Shown here piece after piece: positions 52,441 to 60,760 of a stretch of DNA of 64,000 nucleotides. The position numbers and the translations under genes are program-made. The notes beneath the pieces were generated by a model that saw nothing but the letters and a program-made list of their open reading frames with translations, searched no databases and was not told where the DNA came from. The stretch is from Blautia liquoris (lineage in GTDB: Bacteria > Bacillota > Clostridia > Lachnospirales > Lachnospiraceae), in contig NZ_CP063304.1 of NCBI RefSeq assembly GCF_015159595.1, positions 3,100,001-3,164,000 on the forward strand, written 5' to 3'. How positions within the stretch are numbered: position 1 is the stretch's first letter; each line of letters begins with the position of its first letter.

Positions 52441-54273
52441 TCATTTCGAAGACTGTGCCTTGATTTTTTCGTCAAGATCAGTCAGATAAATCCATCTTTC
52501 TGTCTTCTCTTCCAATTCTTTCTCAAGCTTTTCCTTTTTTTCTGATAGTTCATTCAGCTTTACAAAATCGGTTGCTGCATTTTGGATCTGGTCTTCTGTT
52601 TTTGTAATATGCTCTTCCAATGATGATATTTCTGTGTCAATCGTCTCAAATTCTCTCTGTTCCTTAAATGTGAACTTGAGTTTCTGGTTATGTCTTGGTT
52701 TTTCCGTACTTTTCTTCCTTATCGATGTCTCTTCAGATTCGGACAGGCTTTTGCCCACAGAACGCTCATCCTGCTGCCGTCTGTCTGCATTCGCGATCAG
52801 ATAATCACTATAGCCGCCCTCATACTGGCGAATCTTTCCCTCTTCCTCAAAAGCAAGAATTCGCTGCACCACGCGGTCCAGAAAATATCTATCGTGAGAA
52901 ACAACAATCACAATCCCATCAAAATTATCCAGATAATCCTCGAGCACATTCAGCGTTGGAATATCCAGATCATTGGTCGGTTCATCCAAAATCAAAACAT
53001 TGGGGGCATCCATAAGGATGCGTAAAAGGTACAGCCTTCGCTTTTCGCCGCCGGATAGCTTTTCAATCCTTGTCCACTGCATTGTGCTGTCGAACAGAAA
53101 TCGTTCCATCATGGCCGACGCTGTAATTTTACCCTCTTTTGTCTGAATATATTCAGCGCCCTCCCGAACATATTCGATCGCCTTCAAATCATCATTCATA
53201 GGAGCATATTCCTGAGCGAAATATCCAATCTTCACCGTCGCACCGACCGTTACCAATCCATGATCTGGTTCAATATCCCCGTGAATGATCTTTAAAAGCG
53301 TGGTTTTTCCGCATCCATTGGGTCCTGTAATTCCAACTCTTTCGTCCTTCAAAAAAATATGGCTGTAATCAGTAAACAACAGTTTACCACCATATGACTT
53401 CGCAAGATGCTCCGCCTCAATCGTCGTATTTCCTAGCCTTGAACTCACAGACGAAAGAGTAAGTTTTTCATCCAGAACAGGAGTCTTGACGTTCTGCATG
53501 TCCTCAATTCTTTGGATATGCGCTTTTTGTTTCGTAGATCTCGCACGTGCCCCCCTGGCCAGCCACTTTAATTCTGTCGTCAAGATACTCTGTCGTTTTC
53601 TCTCAGATGCCTGTTCGATATCCAGGCGCTGAGCCTTTTGCTCGAGATATTTTGAATAACTTCCCGGATAACTATAGAGTGATCCCCGATCCACCTCCAC
53701 GATTCGCGTCGCCACACGATCCAGAAAATATCTGTCGTGGGTCACCATGATGAGTGTTCCACGGTATCCGATCAGCCTGTCCTCAAGCCACTGAGACATC
53801 TGATCATCCAGATGGTTCGTCGGCTCATCAAGAATGAGGATATCGACAGGATTTAAAAGAGTCTCAACGAGTACAGCTCTCTTCCTTTGCCCACCTGACA
53901 GCTCACTTAATTTCTGATTAAATTCTGTAAATCCCAGAGCTGCAAGCATGGCCTTTGCCTCGCTCTCTTTTGTGAATTCCTCGGGGGTTTTCGGATTCCT
54001 CTTTGAAACAAGGCCAAGTAATGTCTCGTCTTTCTCAAATACCGGAGTCTGAGAAAGGTATCCGATCCTGATATTTTTACCCTTAGTAATTTCACCATCA
54101 TCTGGCTGTTCAATGCCCGCAATCAGCTTTAAAAGAGTTGACTTTCCCATCCCGTTGATACCGATCACGCCAACCTTTTCACCTTCCTGGAGGCCGAAAC
54201 CGATATCGTCGAGCAAAATTCGATCACTGAAAGATTTTGTGATGTGCTCCATCGAAAGTATATTTACCTGCAA
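52441..54273 (-). CDS. ABC-F family ATPase, Uup-like
   Basis: A 610-residue protein with two ABC ATPase domains and no membrane segments. First domain: Walker A GINGMGKST, signature LSGGQRKRA, Walker B ILILDEPTNHLD. Second: GPNGCGKTT, LSGGEKRRL, LILDEPTNDLD. The linker between them is LKWLARGARARSTKQKAHIQ, and a coiled coil forms the last 80 residues, which places it near Uup. ABC-F proteins act on the ribosome. The start TTG at 54273, behind AGGTGGT, gives the family N-terminus MQVNILSMEHITKSF and overlaps yqeY by ten bases. An ATG seven codons later is the alternative. Confidence 0.9.
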   Translation of the reverse strand: MQVNILSMEHITKSFSDRILLDDIGFGLQEGEKVGVIGINGMGKSTLLKLIAGIEQPDDGEITKGKNIRIGYLSQTPVFEKDETLLGLVSKRNPKTPEEFTKESEAKAMLAALGFTEFNQKLSELSGGQRKRAVLVETLLNPVDILILDEPTNHLDDQMSQWLEDRLIGYRGTLIMVTHDRYFLDRVATRIVEVDRGSLYSYPGSYSKYLEQKAQRLDIEQASERKRQSILTTELKWLARGARARSTKQKAHIQRIEDMQNVKTPVLDEKLTLSSVSSRLGNTTIEAEHLAKSYGGKLLFTDYSHIFLKDERVGITGPNGCGKTTLLKIIHGDIEPDHGLVTVGATVKIGYFAQEYAPMNDDLKAIEYVREGAEYIQTKEGKITASAMMERFLFDSTMQWTRIEKLSGGEKRRLYLLRILMDAPNVLILDEPTNDLDIPTLNVLEDYLDNFDGIVIVVSHDRYFLDRVVQRILAFEEEGKIRQYEGGYSDYLIANADRRQQDERSVGKSLSESEETSIRKKSTEKPRHNQKLKFTFKEQREFETIDTEISSLEEHITKTEDQIQNAATDFVKLNELSEKKEKLEKELEEKTERWIYLTDLDEKIKAQSSK

Positions 54274-54701
54274 AGCTTCGTGACCACCTGATTAATTACT
54301 TTTCCGTCGGCTTTCCCCTTCATGTCAGACATAACTTTCTTCATGATCTTACCTTTATCTTTCGTTGCAATCACATCCGCAAATCTGTCTTTCATATATC
54401 TCTCAACTTCCTCTTCGCTCATCTGTTTTGGAGCATACTCACTGATTACATCGCAGCGAAACTGATACTCAGCCTTTAAATCCGCCCTGGAATCCGGGCA
54501 GGTGTCAAGTTGTTCTTTTGCTGTTTTCAGTTCCTTCAAAATAACACGGTTAACGAGCTCCTCGGAAATATTGTCTCTGTTTCCTTCATCAATTGCTGCC
54601 TTTTTCACGGCAGATACCAGAGAAGAAATCGCTTCTTTTCTTGGCTTGTCTTTAGCTTTCATTGCTTTGATCATTTCAGCCCTTAACTCTTCAAACTCCA
54701 T
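54264..54701 (-). CDS. yqeY: GatB/YqeY domain protein
   Basis: A 145-residue YqeY protein with the helical tail fold shared with GatB. Family features: EELRAEMIKAMKAKDKPRKE, then AISSLVSAVKKAAIDEG, and the C-terminal KGKIMKKVMSDMKGKADGKVIN. It may assist tRNA-dependent amidation or bind tRNA; the function is unproved. It begins 20 bases after malic enzyme and overlaps the ABC-F gene, so all three are one transcript. Confidence 0.93.
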   Translation of the reverse strand: MEFEELRAEMIKAMKAKDKPRKEAISSLVSAVKKAAIDEGNRDNISEELVNRVILKELKTAKEQLDTCPDSRADLKAEYQFRCDVISEYAPKQMSEEEVERYMKDRFADVIATKDKGKIMKKVMSDMKGKADGKVINQVVTKLCR

Positions 54702-54721
54702 ATCTAAACCTCCAAACCAAC

Positions 54722-55894
54722 CTATATCCGGGCTACTCCTGTATCTCTTGCAGCTTTCGCTACTGCCTCGGCAACAGCAGGAGCCACTTTTTTGTTAAAT
54801 GGATTCGGGATGATATAGTCGGCATTCAATTCTTTTTCATCAACTAGGCCGGCAATTGCATATGCTGCCGCCACTTTCATCTCATCGTTGATATCACTCG
54901 CGCGAACATCTAAGGCTCCTCTAAAGATCCCCGGAAATGCTAAAACGTTATTGATCTGATTCGGAAAATCGCTTCTGCCTGTTCCAATCACGGCTGCGCC
55001 TGCTTCTTTTGCGAGATCTGGCATAATCTCCGGTACCGGATTCGCCATCGGAAACAGGATTGGATCAGGAGCCATGCTTTTTACCATCTCTTCTGTCACA
55101 GTCCCTGGAGCTGAAACCCCGATAAATACATCTGCTCCCTTGAGCATCTCTCCCAGAGTTCCCTTTTTCTTCTCGAGATTCGATATTCTGGCCATCTCCT
55201 GCTTTTCTTTATTCAGGCCTTCCCTTCCGTCATAGATGGCACCCTTTCGGTCACACATGATGACCTCTTTCAGTCCCAGACTCACCAGTAGTTTGATGAT
55301 CGCTATACCTGCTGCACCTGCTCCTGAGGTGACAACTTTAATATCTGAAATGTCTTTTCCCACGAGTTTTAAGGCATTAATCATAGCAGCCGCCGTCACC
55401 ACCGCTGTACCATGCTGATCATCGTGAAAGATCGGAATATCACAGCGTTCTTTTAATCTTTTTTCAATCTCAAAGCATCTTGGTGCTGAAATATCCTCAA
55501 GATTCACACCGCCAAAGCTTCCTGCTAGTAATGCAACTGTATCTACAATTTCATCCACATCATTTGTCCTCACACAGAGAGGAAATGCGTCTACACCGCC
55601 GAATTCTTTAAACAGTACACACTTTCCTTCCATAACTGGCATGCCCGCTTCCGGCCCGATATCTCCAAGGCCCAGAACTGCAGAACCGTCAGTGATCACG
55701 GCTACCATATTGCCACGGCGTGTGTACTTGTAGGATAAATCCTTATCCTCGGCGATACGAAGACAGGGCTCGGCAACACCCGGCGTATATGCAATCGACA
55801 GATCCTCGGGAGTTTCCACCTTTGCTCTGCTTGTAACTTCAATTTTTCCTCTCCATTTTTCGTGCTGCAATAATGCCTTTTCTTTCACATCCAT
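54722..55894 (-). CDS. NAD(P)-dependent malic enzyme
   Basis: A 390-residue malic enzyme of the short bacterial type, converting malate to pyruvate and CO2. Catalytic segments: SIAYTPGVAEPCLRI, VITDGSAVLGLGDIGPEAG, PVMEGKCVLFKEFGG, FHDDQHGTAVVTAAA, and the NAD site VTSGAGAAGIAIIKLL. Loop residues after the nucleotide strand (MCDRKGAIYDGREGL) suggest NAD rather than NADP use, which is inference. It opens the operon with yqeY and the ABC-F gene. Confidence 0.94.
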   Translation of the reverse strand: MDVKEKALLQHEKWRGKIEVTSRAKVETPEDLSIAYTPGVAEPCLRIAEDKDLSYKYTRRGNMVAVITDGSAVLGLGDIGPEAGMPVMEGKCVLFKEFGGVDAFPLCVRTNDVDEIVDTVALLAGSFGGVNLEDISAPRCFEIEKRLKERCDIPIFHDDQHGTAVVTAAAMINALKLVGKDISDIKVVTSGAGAAGIAIIKLLVSLGLKEVIMCDRKGAIYDGREGLNKEKQEMARISNLEKKKGTLGEMLKGADVFIGVSAPGTVTEEMVKSMAPDPILFPMANPVPEIMPDLAKEAGAAVIGTGRSDFPNQINNVLAFPGIFRGALDVRASDINDEMKVAAAYAIAGLVDEKELNADYIIPNPFNKKVAPAVAEAVAKAARDTGVARI

Positions 55895-56115
55895 GATTAG
55901 TCCCTTTCCGGCTTTCCCTTAAGCCTCTAGCTTCTGTTAATATAACTTTGTCCGTATGTCATAGCAGCCAAAGATTGTTATATTCTTATCATACCTCTTC
56001 GAGTAATGAATTGCAATCCAAAAATCAAATTGTTCGGCTGTAATATCTGTTTGTGCCAATCTGAACACAGTTATACTTTCGAAAAAAGACTAATAAATCT
56101 GTCCCTTCGCCGCGG

Positions 56116-56454
56116 CTATTTTTTCGGTGCATCAAGTAGTTTTGCAAGGCCTTTGGCATAGGCGATCAGCATTCGCCTGTCATCTTTGGAAAGATTTTTG
56201 TAAATTTCCAGCAGCTCTGTCTGAGAATTGGTAAGCGTGTATTCTTTTATGCCCTCCAAAAAGAAATCTGATAAAGTAATCTCGAAGGCATCACACATTT
56301 TCTGAAGTGTGGGAACTGTCGGTATATTCGTCCGGTGCAGCATGTTGTTAATTGTGGAGTAAGGAAGTCCGGATTCCTTTGCAAGACGGTAATACGACCA
56401 CTTGCGTTCCGCACAAAGCTCCTTGATATGTTCAATAACATCTGTATCTCTCAT
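56116..56454 (-). CDS. XRE-family transcriptional regulator
   Basis: A 112-residue regulator. Residues 1-60 are an XRE helix-turn-helix (ERKWSYYRLAKESGLPYSTINNML, kept here under family limits by position 17-40) with the fifth helix KMCDAFEITLSDFF. The C-terminal part (LEIYKNLSKDDRRMLIAYAKG) is the short helix pair common in Clostridia SinR-like proteins and should dimerise. Two TAGTNNACTA dyads upstream may be its own operators. It stands alone between the malic enzyme operon and the infC operon, and its target is unknown. Confidence 0.88.
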   Translation of the reverse strand: MRDTDVIEHIKELCAERKWSYYRLAKESGLPYSTINNMLHRTNIPTVPTLQKMCDAFEITLSDFFLEGIKEYTLTNSQTELLEIYKNLSKDDRRMLIAYAKGLAKLLDAPKK

Positions 56455-56486
56455 AATTTATGCCCCATTCTTTTTCGTGTATTTTG

Positions 56487-56505
56487 TAGTAAACTAAGAT
56501 GTCAA
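56487..56505 (-). promoter_or_regulatory. Promoter-proximal TAGTNNACTA dyad of the XRE gene
   Basis: On the minus strand a perfect -35 TTGACA (56505-56500) is followed within the spacer by TAGTTTACTA (56496-56487). The matching -10 is weak (ATACAC or AATACA at 16-17 bases). A regulator bound to the dyad would block RNA polymerase. Confidence 0.55.
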
Positions 56506-56566
56506 TGCACAAAGGTTCGTTTGTGCCGGATGGAGTCCTGTTTAGACATACATTATAAATCTATTG

Positions 56567-56576
56567 TAGTTGACTA
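56567..56576. promoter_or_regulatory. Distal TAGTNNACTA dyad
   Basis: TAGTTGACTA, second copy of the dyad 80 bases from the first, with the shared surroundings TTGTAGT-NN-ACTAA. It lies in the spacer before a perfect minus-strand TATAAT at 56557-56552. Confidence 0.5.
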
Positions 56577-56579
56577 AAT

Positions 56580-56721
56580 GATAAACGATAGATGTTAATA
56601 AGAGCGTGAACTATATACTTCATATGAGTGATAATTACGAGACATTTCCCCATTAGTTACGGAGCTTTCTTATTTTTGGAGATTATAAAACCACTGGAGA
56701 TTTGACCAGTGGTTTTATAAT
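56580..56721 (+). other. Gene-free stretch ending in a long perfect hairpin, possible small RNA
   Basis: No plausible gene lies here (a ten-codon frame at 56624 lacks a ribosome binding site). The stretch ends in ATTATAAAACCACTGG (56682-56697) paired perfectly with CCAGTGGTTTTATAAT (56706-56721) around eight bases, then TTGC. TTGACT at 56570-56575 with TTAATA about 19 bases later could start a plus-strand RNA of about 125 bases. It may equally be just a bidirectional terminator. Confidence 0.4.
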
Positions 56722-56736
56722 TTGCTATCCTTTTAA

Positions 56737-56770
56737 TGAAAAAAATCCCGGAAACATAAGCTTTCCGGGA
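56737..56770 (-). terminator. Terminator of the infC-rpmI-rplT operon
   Basis: On the minus strand TCCCGGAAA (56770-56762) pairs with TTTCCGGGA (56754-56746), followed by seven T and ATT. Confidence 0.93.
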
Positions 56771-56779
56771 AGTGATTAT

Positions 56780-57139
56780 TTATGCAGCGATCTTTGATTT
56801 TGCAAGTTCTGCAAGTGTTGAAAAACCATCTTTATCATTGATTGCCATGTCAGCAAGAACCTTTCTGTTGAGTTCTACACCGGCAAGTTTTAATCCATAC
56901 ATAAATTTGCTGTATGAAAGGCCGTTGATACGTGCTGCCGCATTGATACGTGCAATCCAAAGTTGACGGAATTGTCTCTTCTTTTGCTTTCTTCCTGCAT
57001 AAGAACTGGACAGTGCTCTCATCACTGACTGTTTTGCAACTCTATATTGTTTACTTCTGGCACCTCTGTACCCCTTTGCCAGCTTTAAAGTTCTGTTATG
57101 TTTTTTCTTAGCGTTCACTCCGCCTTTAACTCTTGCCAT
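56780..57139 (-). CDS. rplT: 50S ribosomal protein L20
   Basis: A 119-residue L20 (family length 117-120), starting [23 protein letters not shown]-type within limits: the N-terminal basic arm, then [32 protein letters not shown]-type core and [12 protein letters not shown]. It binds 23S rRNA early in 50S assembly and in other bacteria represses its own operon. It is the third gene of infC-rpmI-rplT and ends at a terminator. Confidence 0.98.
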   Translation of the reverse strand: MARVKGGVNAKKKHNRTLKLAKGYRGARSKQYRVAKQSVMRALSSSYAGRKQKKRQFRQLWIARINAAARINGLSYSKFMYGLKLAGVELNRKVLADMAINDKDGFSTLAELAKSKIAA

Positions 57140-57165
57140 TTCTTATATTCCTCCTTGAAAACCTC

Positions 57166-57363
57166 TTACGAATACGGTAAGATTTTCTTCATATTCTTTA
57201 CGTTTGTTGCATCAAGAACAGTAGACTTTCTAAGATTTCTCTTTCTCTTTTGAGATTTCTTGGTTAAGATATGGCTCTTATATGCTTTGTTTCTCATAAT
57301 TTTGCCTGTTCCTGTTGTCTTAAAGCGCTTTGCAGCCGCTCTGTTTGTCTTCATTTTTGGCAT
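57166..57363 (-). CDS. rpmI: 50S ribosomal protein L35
   Basis: A 65-residue L35: [20 protein letters not shown] at the N-terminus and a very basic middle ([11 protein letters not shown]). It sits between infC and rplT in the universal order, 26 bases before rplT. Confidence 0.98.
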   Translation of the reverse strand: MPKMKTNRAAAKRFKTTGTGKIMRNKAYKSHILTKKSQKRKRNLRKSTVLDATNVKNMKKILPYS

Positions 57364-57393
57364 GTTAACTTCCTCCTAAAAGCAACGTATCTT

Positions 57394-57900
57394 TCAACGT
57401 TTTTCTGATAAAAACATGGTCATACTTCTGCCCTCAACCTTAGGTGCCTTCTCAACCGAAGCGATATCAGACAGACTTTCAGCGAATTCATCAAGGATAT
57501 GTCTCCCATTGCTCATATGTGCCATCTCACGGCCCCTGAAACGCAGAGTAACCTTAACTTTATTTCCCTTGGAAATAAACTTTCTGGCTGCACCCACTTT
57601 TGTATTCAGATCGTTGGCGCCGATGTTTGGTGACAGACGTACTTCTTTGATGTCTATCGTTTTTTGCTTTTTCTTGGCTTCCTTTTCCTTACGGGCAAGT
57701 TCATACTTATATTTTCCATAATCGATGATCTTGCAGACAGGCGGTTTCGCCTTCGGAGCAATTTTTACCAGATCCAACCCCGCCTCCTGTGCCTTTCCAT
57801 AGGCGTCTCTGGAAGACATAATACCCAACTGTTCCCCATCTTTACCGATCAGACGGACCTCTCTGTCACGTATCTGTTCGTTAATCATTAATTCGCTAAT
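57394..57900 (-). CDS. infC: Translation initiation factor IF-3, probable ATT start
   Basis: IF-3 of 168 residues from ATT at 57900, or 164 from ATG at 57888. The N-domain (INEQIRDREVRLIGKDGEQL), the lysine-rich linker (RKEKEAKKKQKTIDIKE) and the C-domain (VTLRFRGREMAHMSNGRH) are intact. GGAGGTG (57914-57908) lies seven bases before the ATT but 19 before the ATG, so the ATT is the better start. IF-3 genes of Escherichia and Bacillus relatives use AUU too, allowing IF-3 to limit its own translation. The operon also has a leader attenuator. Confidence 0.95.
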   Translation of the reverse strand: MSELMINEQIRDREVRLIGKDGEQLGIMSSRDAYGKAQEAGLDLVKIAPKAKPPVCKIIDYGKYKYELARKEKEAKKKQKTIDIKEVRLSPNIGANDLNTKVGAARKFISKGNKVKVTLRFRGREMAHMSNGRHILDEFAESLSDIASVEKAPKVEGRSMTMFLSEKR

Positions 57901-57983
57901 TGTTGTACACCTCCATAATATTTTCCTTGTTTACACTTCGCTCTTGTTATGAAATTCCATCTTAATATAGGCTTGTCACAGCA

Positions 57984-58114
57984 TAAAAAAAGATAGTCAG
58001 TCAGACTATCCACCGTTTACGTATCTGGACATATGTAGTCCATTCAATCGTCTTATTAACCATTAGTCGCTTCAGGCGCTAAGGTGAGAGTGGATACTCT
58101 TCTTTGTTTTCATA
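57984..58114 (-). ncRNA. Attenuating leader of infC-rpmI-rplT
   Basis: Between the promoter and infC, the minus-strand RNA contains a terminator: GATAGTC (58010-58004) paired with GACTATC (57998-57992), then seven U. Upstream TATCCAC (58096-58090) is complementary to GTGGATA (58013-58007), which overlaps the first arm of the terminator. The two pairings exclude each other, as in an antiterminator. Ribosomal protein L20 or IF-3 may choose between them, as known for L20 leaders; the ligand is inferred. Hairpin GCGCCTGAAGCG-type sits between. Confidence 0.75.
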
Positions 58115-58121
58115 CTCGCTT

Positions 58122-58150
58122 ATAATATCATAGTTGAAGTCAGCCGTCAA
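58122..58150 (-). promoter_or_regulatory. Promoter of the infC operon
   Basis: On the minus strand TTGACG (58150-58145), 17 bases, TATTAT (58127-58122). Transcription would start near 58114. Confidence 0.75.
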
Positions 58151-58162
58151 GCACTTTTTGTT

Positions 58163-58219
58163 ACTATTCAGCCATGCGCAAAGCGCAGCAGCTCAAAAAC
58201 GAGCTTATGGCTGAATAGT
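58163..58219. repeat. Long inverted-repeat hairpin after the DUF1540 gene
   Basis: ACTATTCAGCCAT (58163-58175) pairs perfectly with ATGGCTGAATAGT (58207-58219). The loop contains two smaller stems, GCGC-AAA-GCGC and GAGC/GCTC. Neither strand has a U-tract after it, so it is not an intrinsic terminator. It looks like a dispersed intergenic palindrome. Confidence 0.75.
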
Positions 58220-58227
58220 TGGCATCA

Positions 58228-58542
58228 TCAGTTTTGTGTGAATGTACTGCATCTGGTCTCGTCGCTGGTACAAGCCTCATTGCCTCCGACATTTATGGCA
58301 CCCGCAACGCATTTACATTGTTCATTATAGCTGCAGTTTTCTGCTTCGCAGTCAATACCTATGGTTGTACATCCTGAGCTTGCACTATTACTCATAGAAC
58401 CTTCTTTGCGCTCAATAAAGCTCTCGCATGAAGTTTGATCCGAATCGTGTGCATTTGCACCGCCTACTTTGATCTCTCCTTTTGAACAGAGCTCATCAAC
58501 ATTGTAAGCACAGGTTGCAGCGGAACAATTTAATACTGTCAT
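58228..58542 (-). CDS. DUF1540 protein with two cysteine-rich repeats
   Basis: A 104-residue protein with two copies of a DUF1540 unit of about 40 residues. Copy one: NCSAATCAYNVDELCSKGEI with Cys ending TSCESF. Copy two: DCEAENCSYNEQCKCVAG with Cys ending TRCSTF. Each has the spacing C-x4-C-x5/7-C and a later Cys in a T-x-C-x-T/S-F ending, likely a small metal-binding or disulfide knot. The family is frequent in Clostridia without clear function; some members relate to spores. It follows a strong AGGAGG-type site (GGAGGTAGAG) and sits alone. Confidence 0.85.
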   Translation of the reverse strand: MTVLNCSAATCAYNVDELCSKGEIKVGGANAHDSDQTSCESFIERKEGSMSNSASSGCTTIGIDCEAENCSYNEQCKCVAGAINVGGNEACTSDETRCSTFTQN

Positions 58543-58580
58543 AAGTCTCTACCTCCTTTATATACGGAGATAGTATTGAC

Positions 58581-60488
58581 TTAATCATTCGCTTTTATTC
58601 GAATTTCCTCTTTTATTTCTTTTATGAAACCTTCCAGTTCTTTCTGTCCCAGATCGCCCTTTCTGCGGTTTCTGACAGATACACATCCGTCTTCCTCTTC
58701 TTTTGCACCGACAATCAGCATATATGGAACCTTCTGATTTTGTGCCTCTCTAATCTTATATCCGATCTTTTCAGAACGCAGATCAATCTCTGCACGAATT
58801 TTGGCGTTCTGCAATTTGTCAAGGACTTGGTTTCCATATTCTTCATATTTTTCTGATATCGGCAAAACCTTTACCTGAACCGGTGAAAGCCATGTCGGAA
58901 ATGCTCCCGCATAGTGTTCAATCAGAATTCCGATAAAACGCTCCACCGATCCGAGAAGAACTCGGTGAATCATAATCGGTCTGTGTTTCTCGCCGTCCGC
59001 TCCTGTATATTCCAGGTTAAACCGCAGCGGCAGCTGAAAATCAAGCTGAATGGTCCCACACTGCCAAGTTCTTCCGAGCGAATCCTCCAGATGGAAATCA
59101 ATCTTCGGCCCGTAAAATGCACCATCACCTTCATTTATAAGATAATCGGTCTCCATCTCATCAAGAGCACCACGCAGAGCATCGGTTGCCATCTCCCAGT
59201 CTTCATCACTGCCCATACTGTTATCCGGGCGAGTAGAAAGCTCCACATGGTATTTAAAACCGAACAGATTGTAAACCTCGTCGATAAGTTTTGCAACTTT
59301 CTTGATTTCTTCCTTCATCTGTTCCGGTGTCAGAAAGATATGAGCGTCGTCCTGTGTAAAACAGCGGACACGCATCAGCCCATGCAGCTGGCCTGACTTT
59401 TCATGGCGGTGTACCAGACCAAGTTCCGTAAGACGCAGCGGAAGATCACGGTAAGAACGCGGTTCCGATTCATAGACCAGGATGGATCCCGGACAGTTCA
59501 TCGGTTTGATTGCGTAATCTTCCTCATCAATTTTTGTAGTATACATGTTATCTTTGTAATGATCCCAGTGTCCGGATGTCTCCCACAGAGATCTGCTCAA
59601 GATAACAGGAGTCGAAATTTCGTCATAATGATTCTTCACATGGAGTCCCCTCCAGTAATCCAAAAGAGCATTCTTAAGTGCCATTCCCTTCGGAAGGAAA
59701 AACGGGAACCCGGGACCCTCATCACTCATCATAAAAAGGCCCAGCTCACGTCCCAGTTTTCTGTGATCACGTTTTTTTGCCTCTTCAATCTTGTTCAGAT
59801 ACTCTTCCAGATCCGCCTTCTTTGGAAATGCAGTTCCGTAGATACGAGTGAGCATCTTATTGCGCTCATCTCCTCTCCAGTAGGCACCGGCGATACTTGT
59901 GAGCTTAAAGGCCTTCACAGGCTTTGTGCTCATCAGATGCGGTCCTGCACAGAGGTCTACAAACTCTCCTTGCTCATAGAAACTGATCTCTTCTCCTTTT
60001 GGAAGATCCTCAACCAGCTCTACCTTATATGGCTCATTACGTTTCTCCATAAAGGCAATCGCCTCATCCCTTGGTTTCGTAAATCTTTGAATCGGATAGG
60101 CCGCCTTTATAATCTTTTTCATCTCTGCCTCAATCTTAGCCAGATCTTCCGGAGTAATCGGCTCTTCACTGTCAATGTCATAATAAAATCCATCGGCGAT
60201 CGACGGACCGATTGCCAGCTTTACATCCGGATATAATCTCTTAATTGCCTGTGCCATAATATGTGAAGTTGTATGGCGATATGCAGCCAGTCCTTCTGGA
60301 TCTGAAGGTGTATGGATAGCAAGGGTACAATCCCGGTCGATTTCATGACGGAGATCCACAATTTCCCCGTTGACTTCCCCACAGGCAGCCATTCTTCCCA
60401 GTCCTTCACTAATATCTTTTGCAATATCAATCACGGACAACGGCTTGTCATATTCTTTTTTTGATCCATCTTTCAATGTTATAATCAT
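58581..60488 (-). CDS. thrS: Threonyl-tRNA synthetase
   Basis: A 635-residue class II synthetase. Domains in order: TGS (ITLKDGSKKEYDKPLSVIDI), editing domain with HTTSHIMAQAIKRLYP and FVDLCAGPHLMST (zinc-like His/Cys), catalytic domain with KPMNCPGSILVYESEPRSYR, RCFTQDDAHIF and RPIMIHRVLLGSVERFIG, and the anticodon-binding end (APTWLSPVQVKVLPI-type). ATG at 60488 is chosen because GGAGG lies six bases before it and touches the other ATG two codons up. A T-box leader precedes it. Confidence 0.97.
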   Translation of the reverse strand: MIITLKDGSKKEYDKPLSVIDIAKDISEGLGRMAACGEVNGEIVDLRHEIDRDCTLAIHTPSDPEGLAAYRHTTSHIMAQAIKRLYPDVKLAIGPSIADGFYYDIDSEEPITPEDLAKIEAEMKKIIKAAYPIQRFTKPRDEAIAFMEKRNEPYKVELVEDLPKGEEISFYEQGEFVDLCAGPHLMSTKPVKAFKLTSIAGAYWRGDERNKMLTRIYGTAFPKKADLEEYLNKIEEAKKRDHRKLGRELGLFMMSDEGPGFPFFLPKGMALKNALLDYWRGLHVKNHYDEISTPVILSRSLWETSGHWDHYKDNMYTTKIDEEDYAIKPMNCPGSILVYESEPRSYRDLPLRLTELGLVHRHEKSGQLHGLMRVRCFTQDDAHIFLTPEQMKEEIKKVAKLIDEVYNLFGFKYHVELSTRPDNSMGSDEDWEMATDALRGALDEMETDYLINEGDGAFYGPKIDFHLEDSLGRTWQCGTIQLDFQLPLRFNLEYTGADGEKHRPIMIHRVLLGSVERFIGILIEHYAGAFPTWLSPVQVKVLPISEKYEEYGNQVLDKLQNAKIRAEIDLRSEKIGYKIREAQNQKVPYMLIVGAKEEEDGCVSVRNRRKGDLGQKELEGFIKEIKEEIRIKAND

Positions 60489-60510
60489 ATACATCCTCCT
60501 TTATTTAACT

Positions 60511-60754
60511 AAAAAAGTCCCTCACAGCCGTATCAAAATACATACTGTAAGGGACGAATCATCAATCACATTCGCGGTTCCACCCAAATTGTTTTAAAAA
60601 CCACTCATTACGATGATAACGGAATCACCGGACCGAATTGGGGCCACTCAAAGGTAGTTTTCAACCGTTTCCCGATAAGACACTTCCAGCTTTTATGTCT
60701 CTCTCTGTAACGTTTCACGATTTACTCTTCTTCTCAACGTGTTGTCTTCTATGT
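60511..60754 (-). ncRNA. T-box leader of thrS
   Basis: The minus strand carries the T-box sequence GGGTGGAACCGCG (60585-60573). Stem I begins near 60745 with an AGTA-bearing AG bulge region. The specifier loop reads CTACCTTTGAG, with ACC (60655-60653), a threonine codon. The terminator is GTCCCTTACAG (60555-60545) paired with CTGTGAGGGAC (60527-60517) and six U. Uncharged tRNA-Thr should stabilise the antiterminator and switch on thrS. Confidence 0.94.
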
Positions 60755-60760
60755 GGCTTA

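Noticed and set aside
59403-60236. Plus-strand open frame of 277 codons
   Set aside because: It is fully inside thrS, whose minus-strand product is unmistakable.
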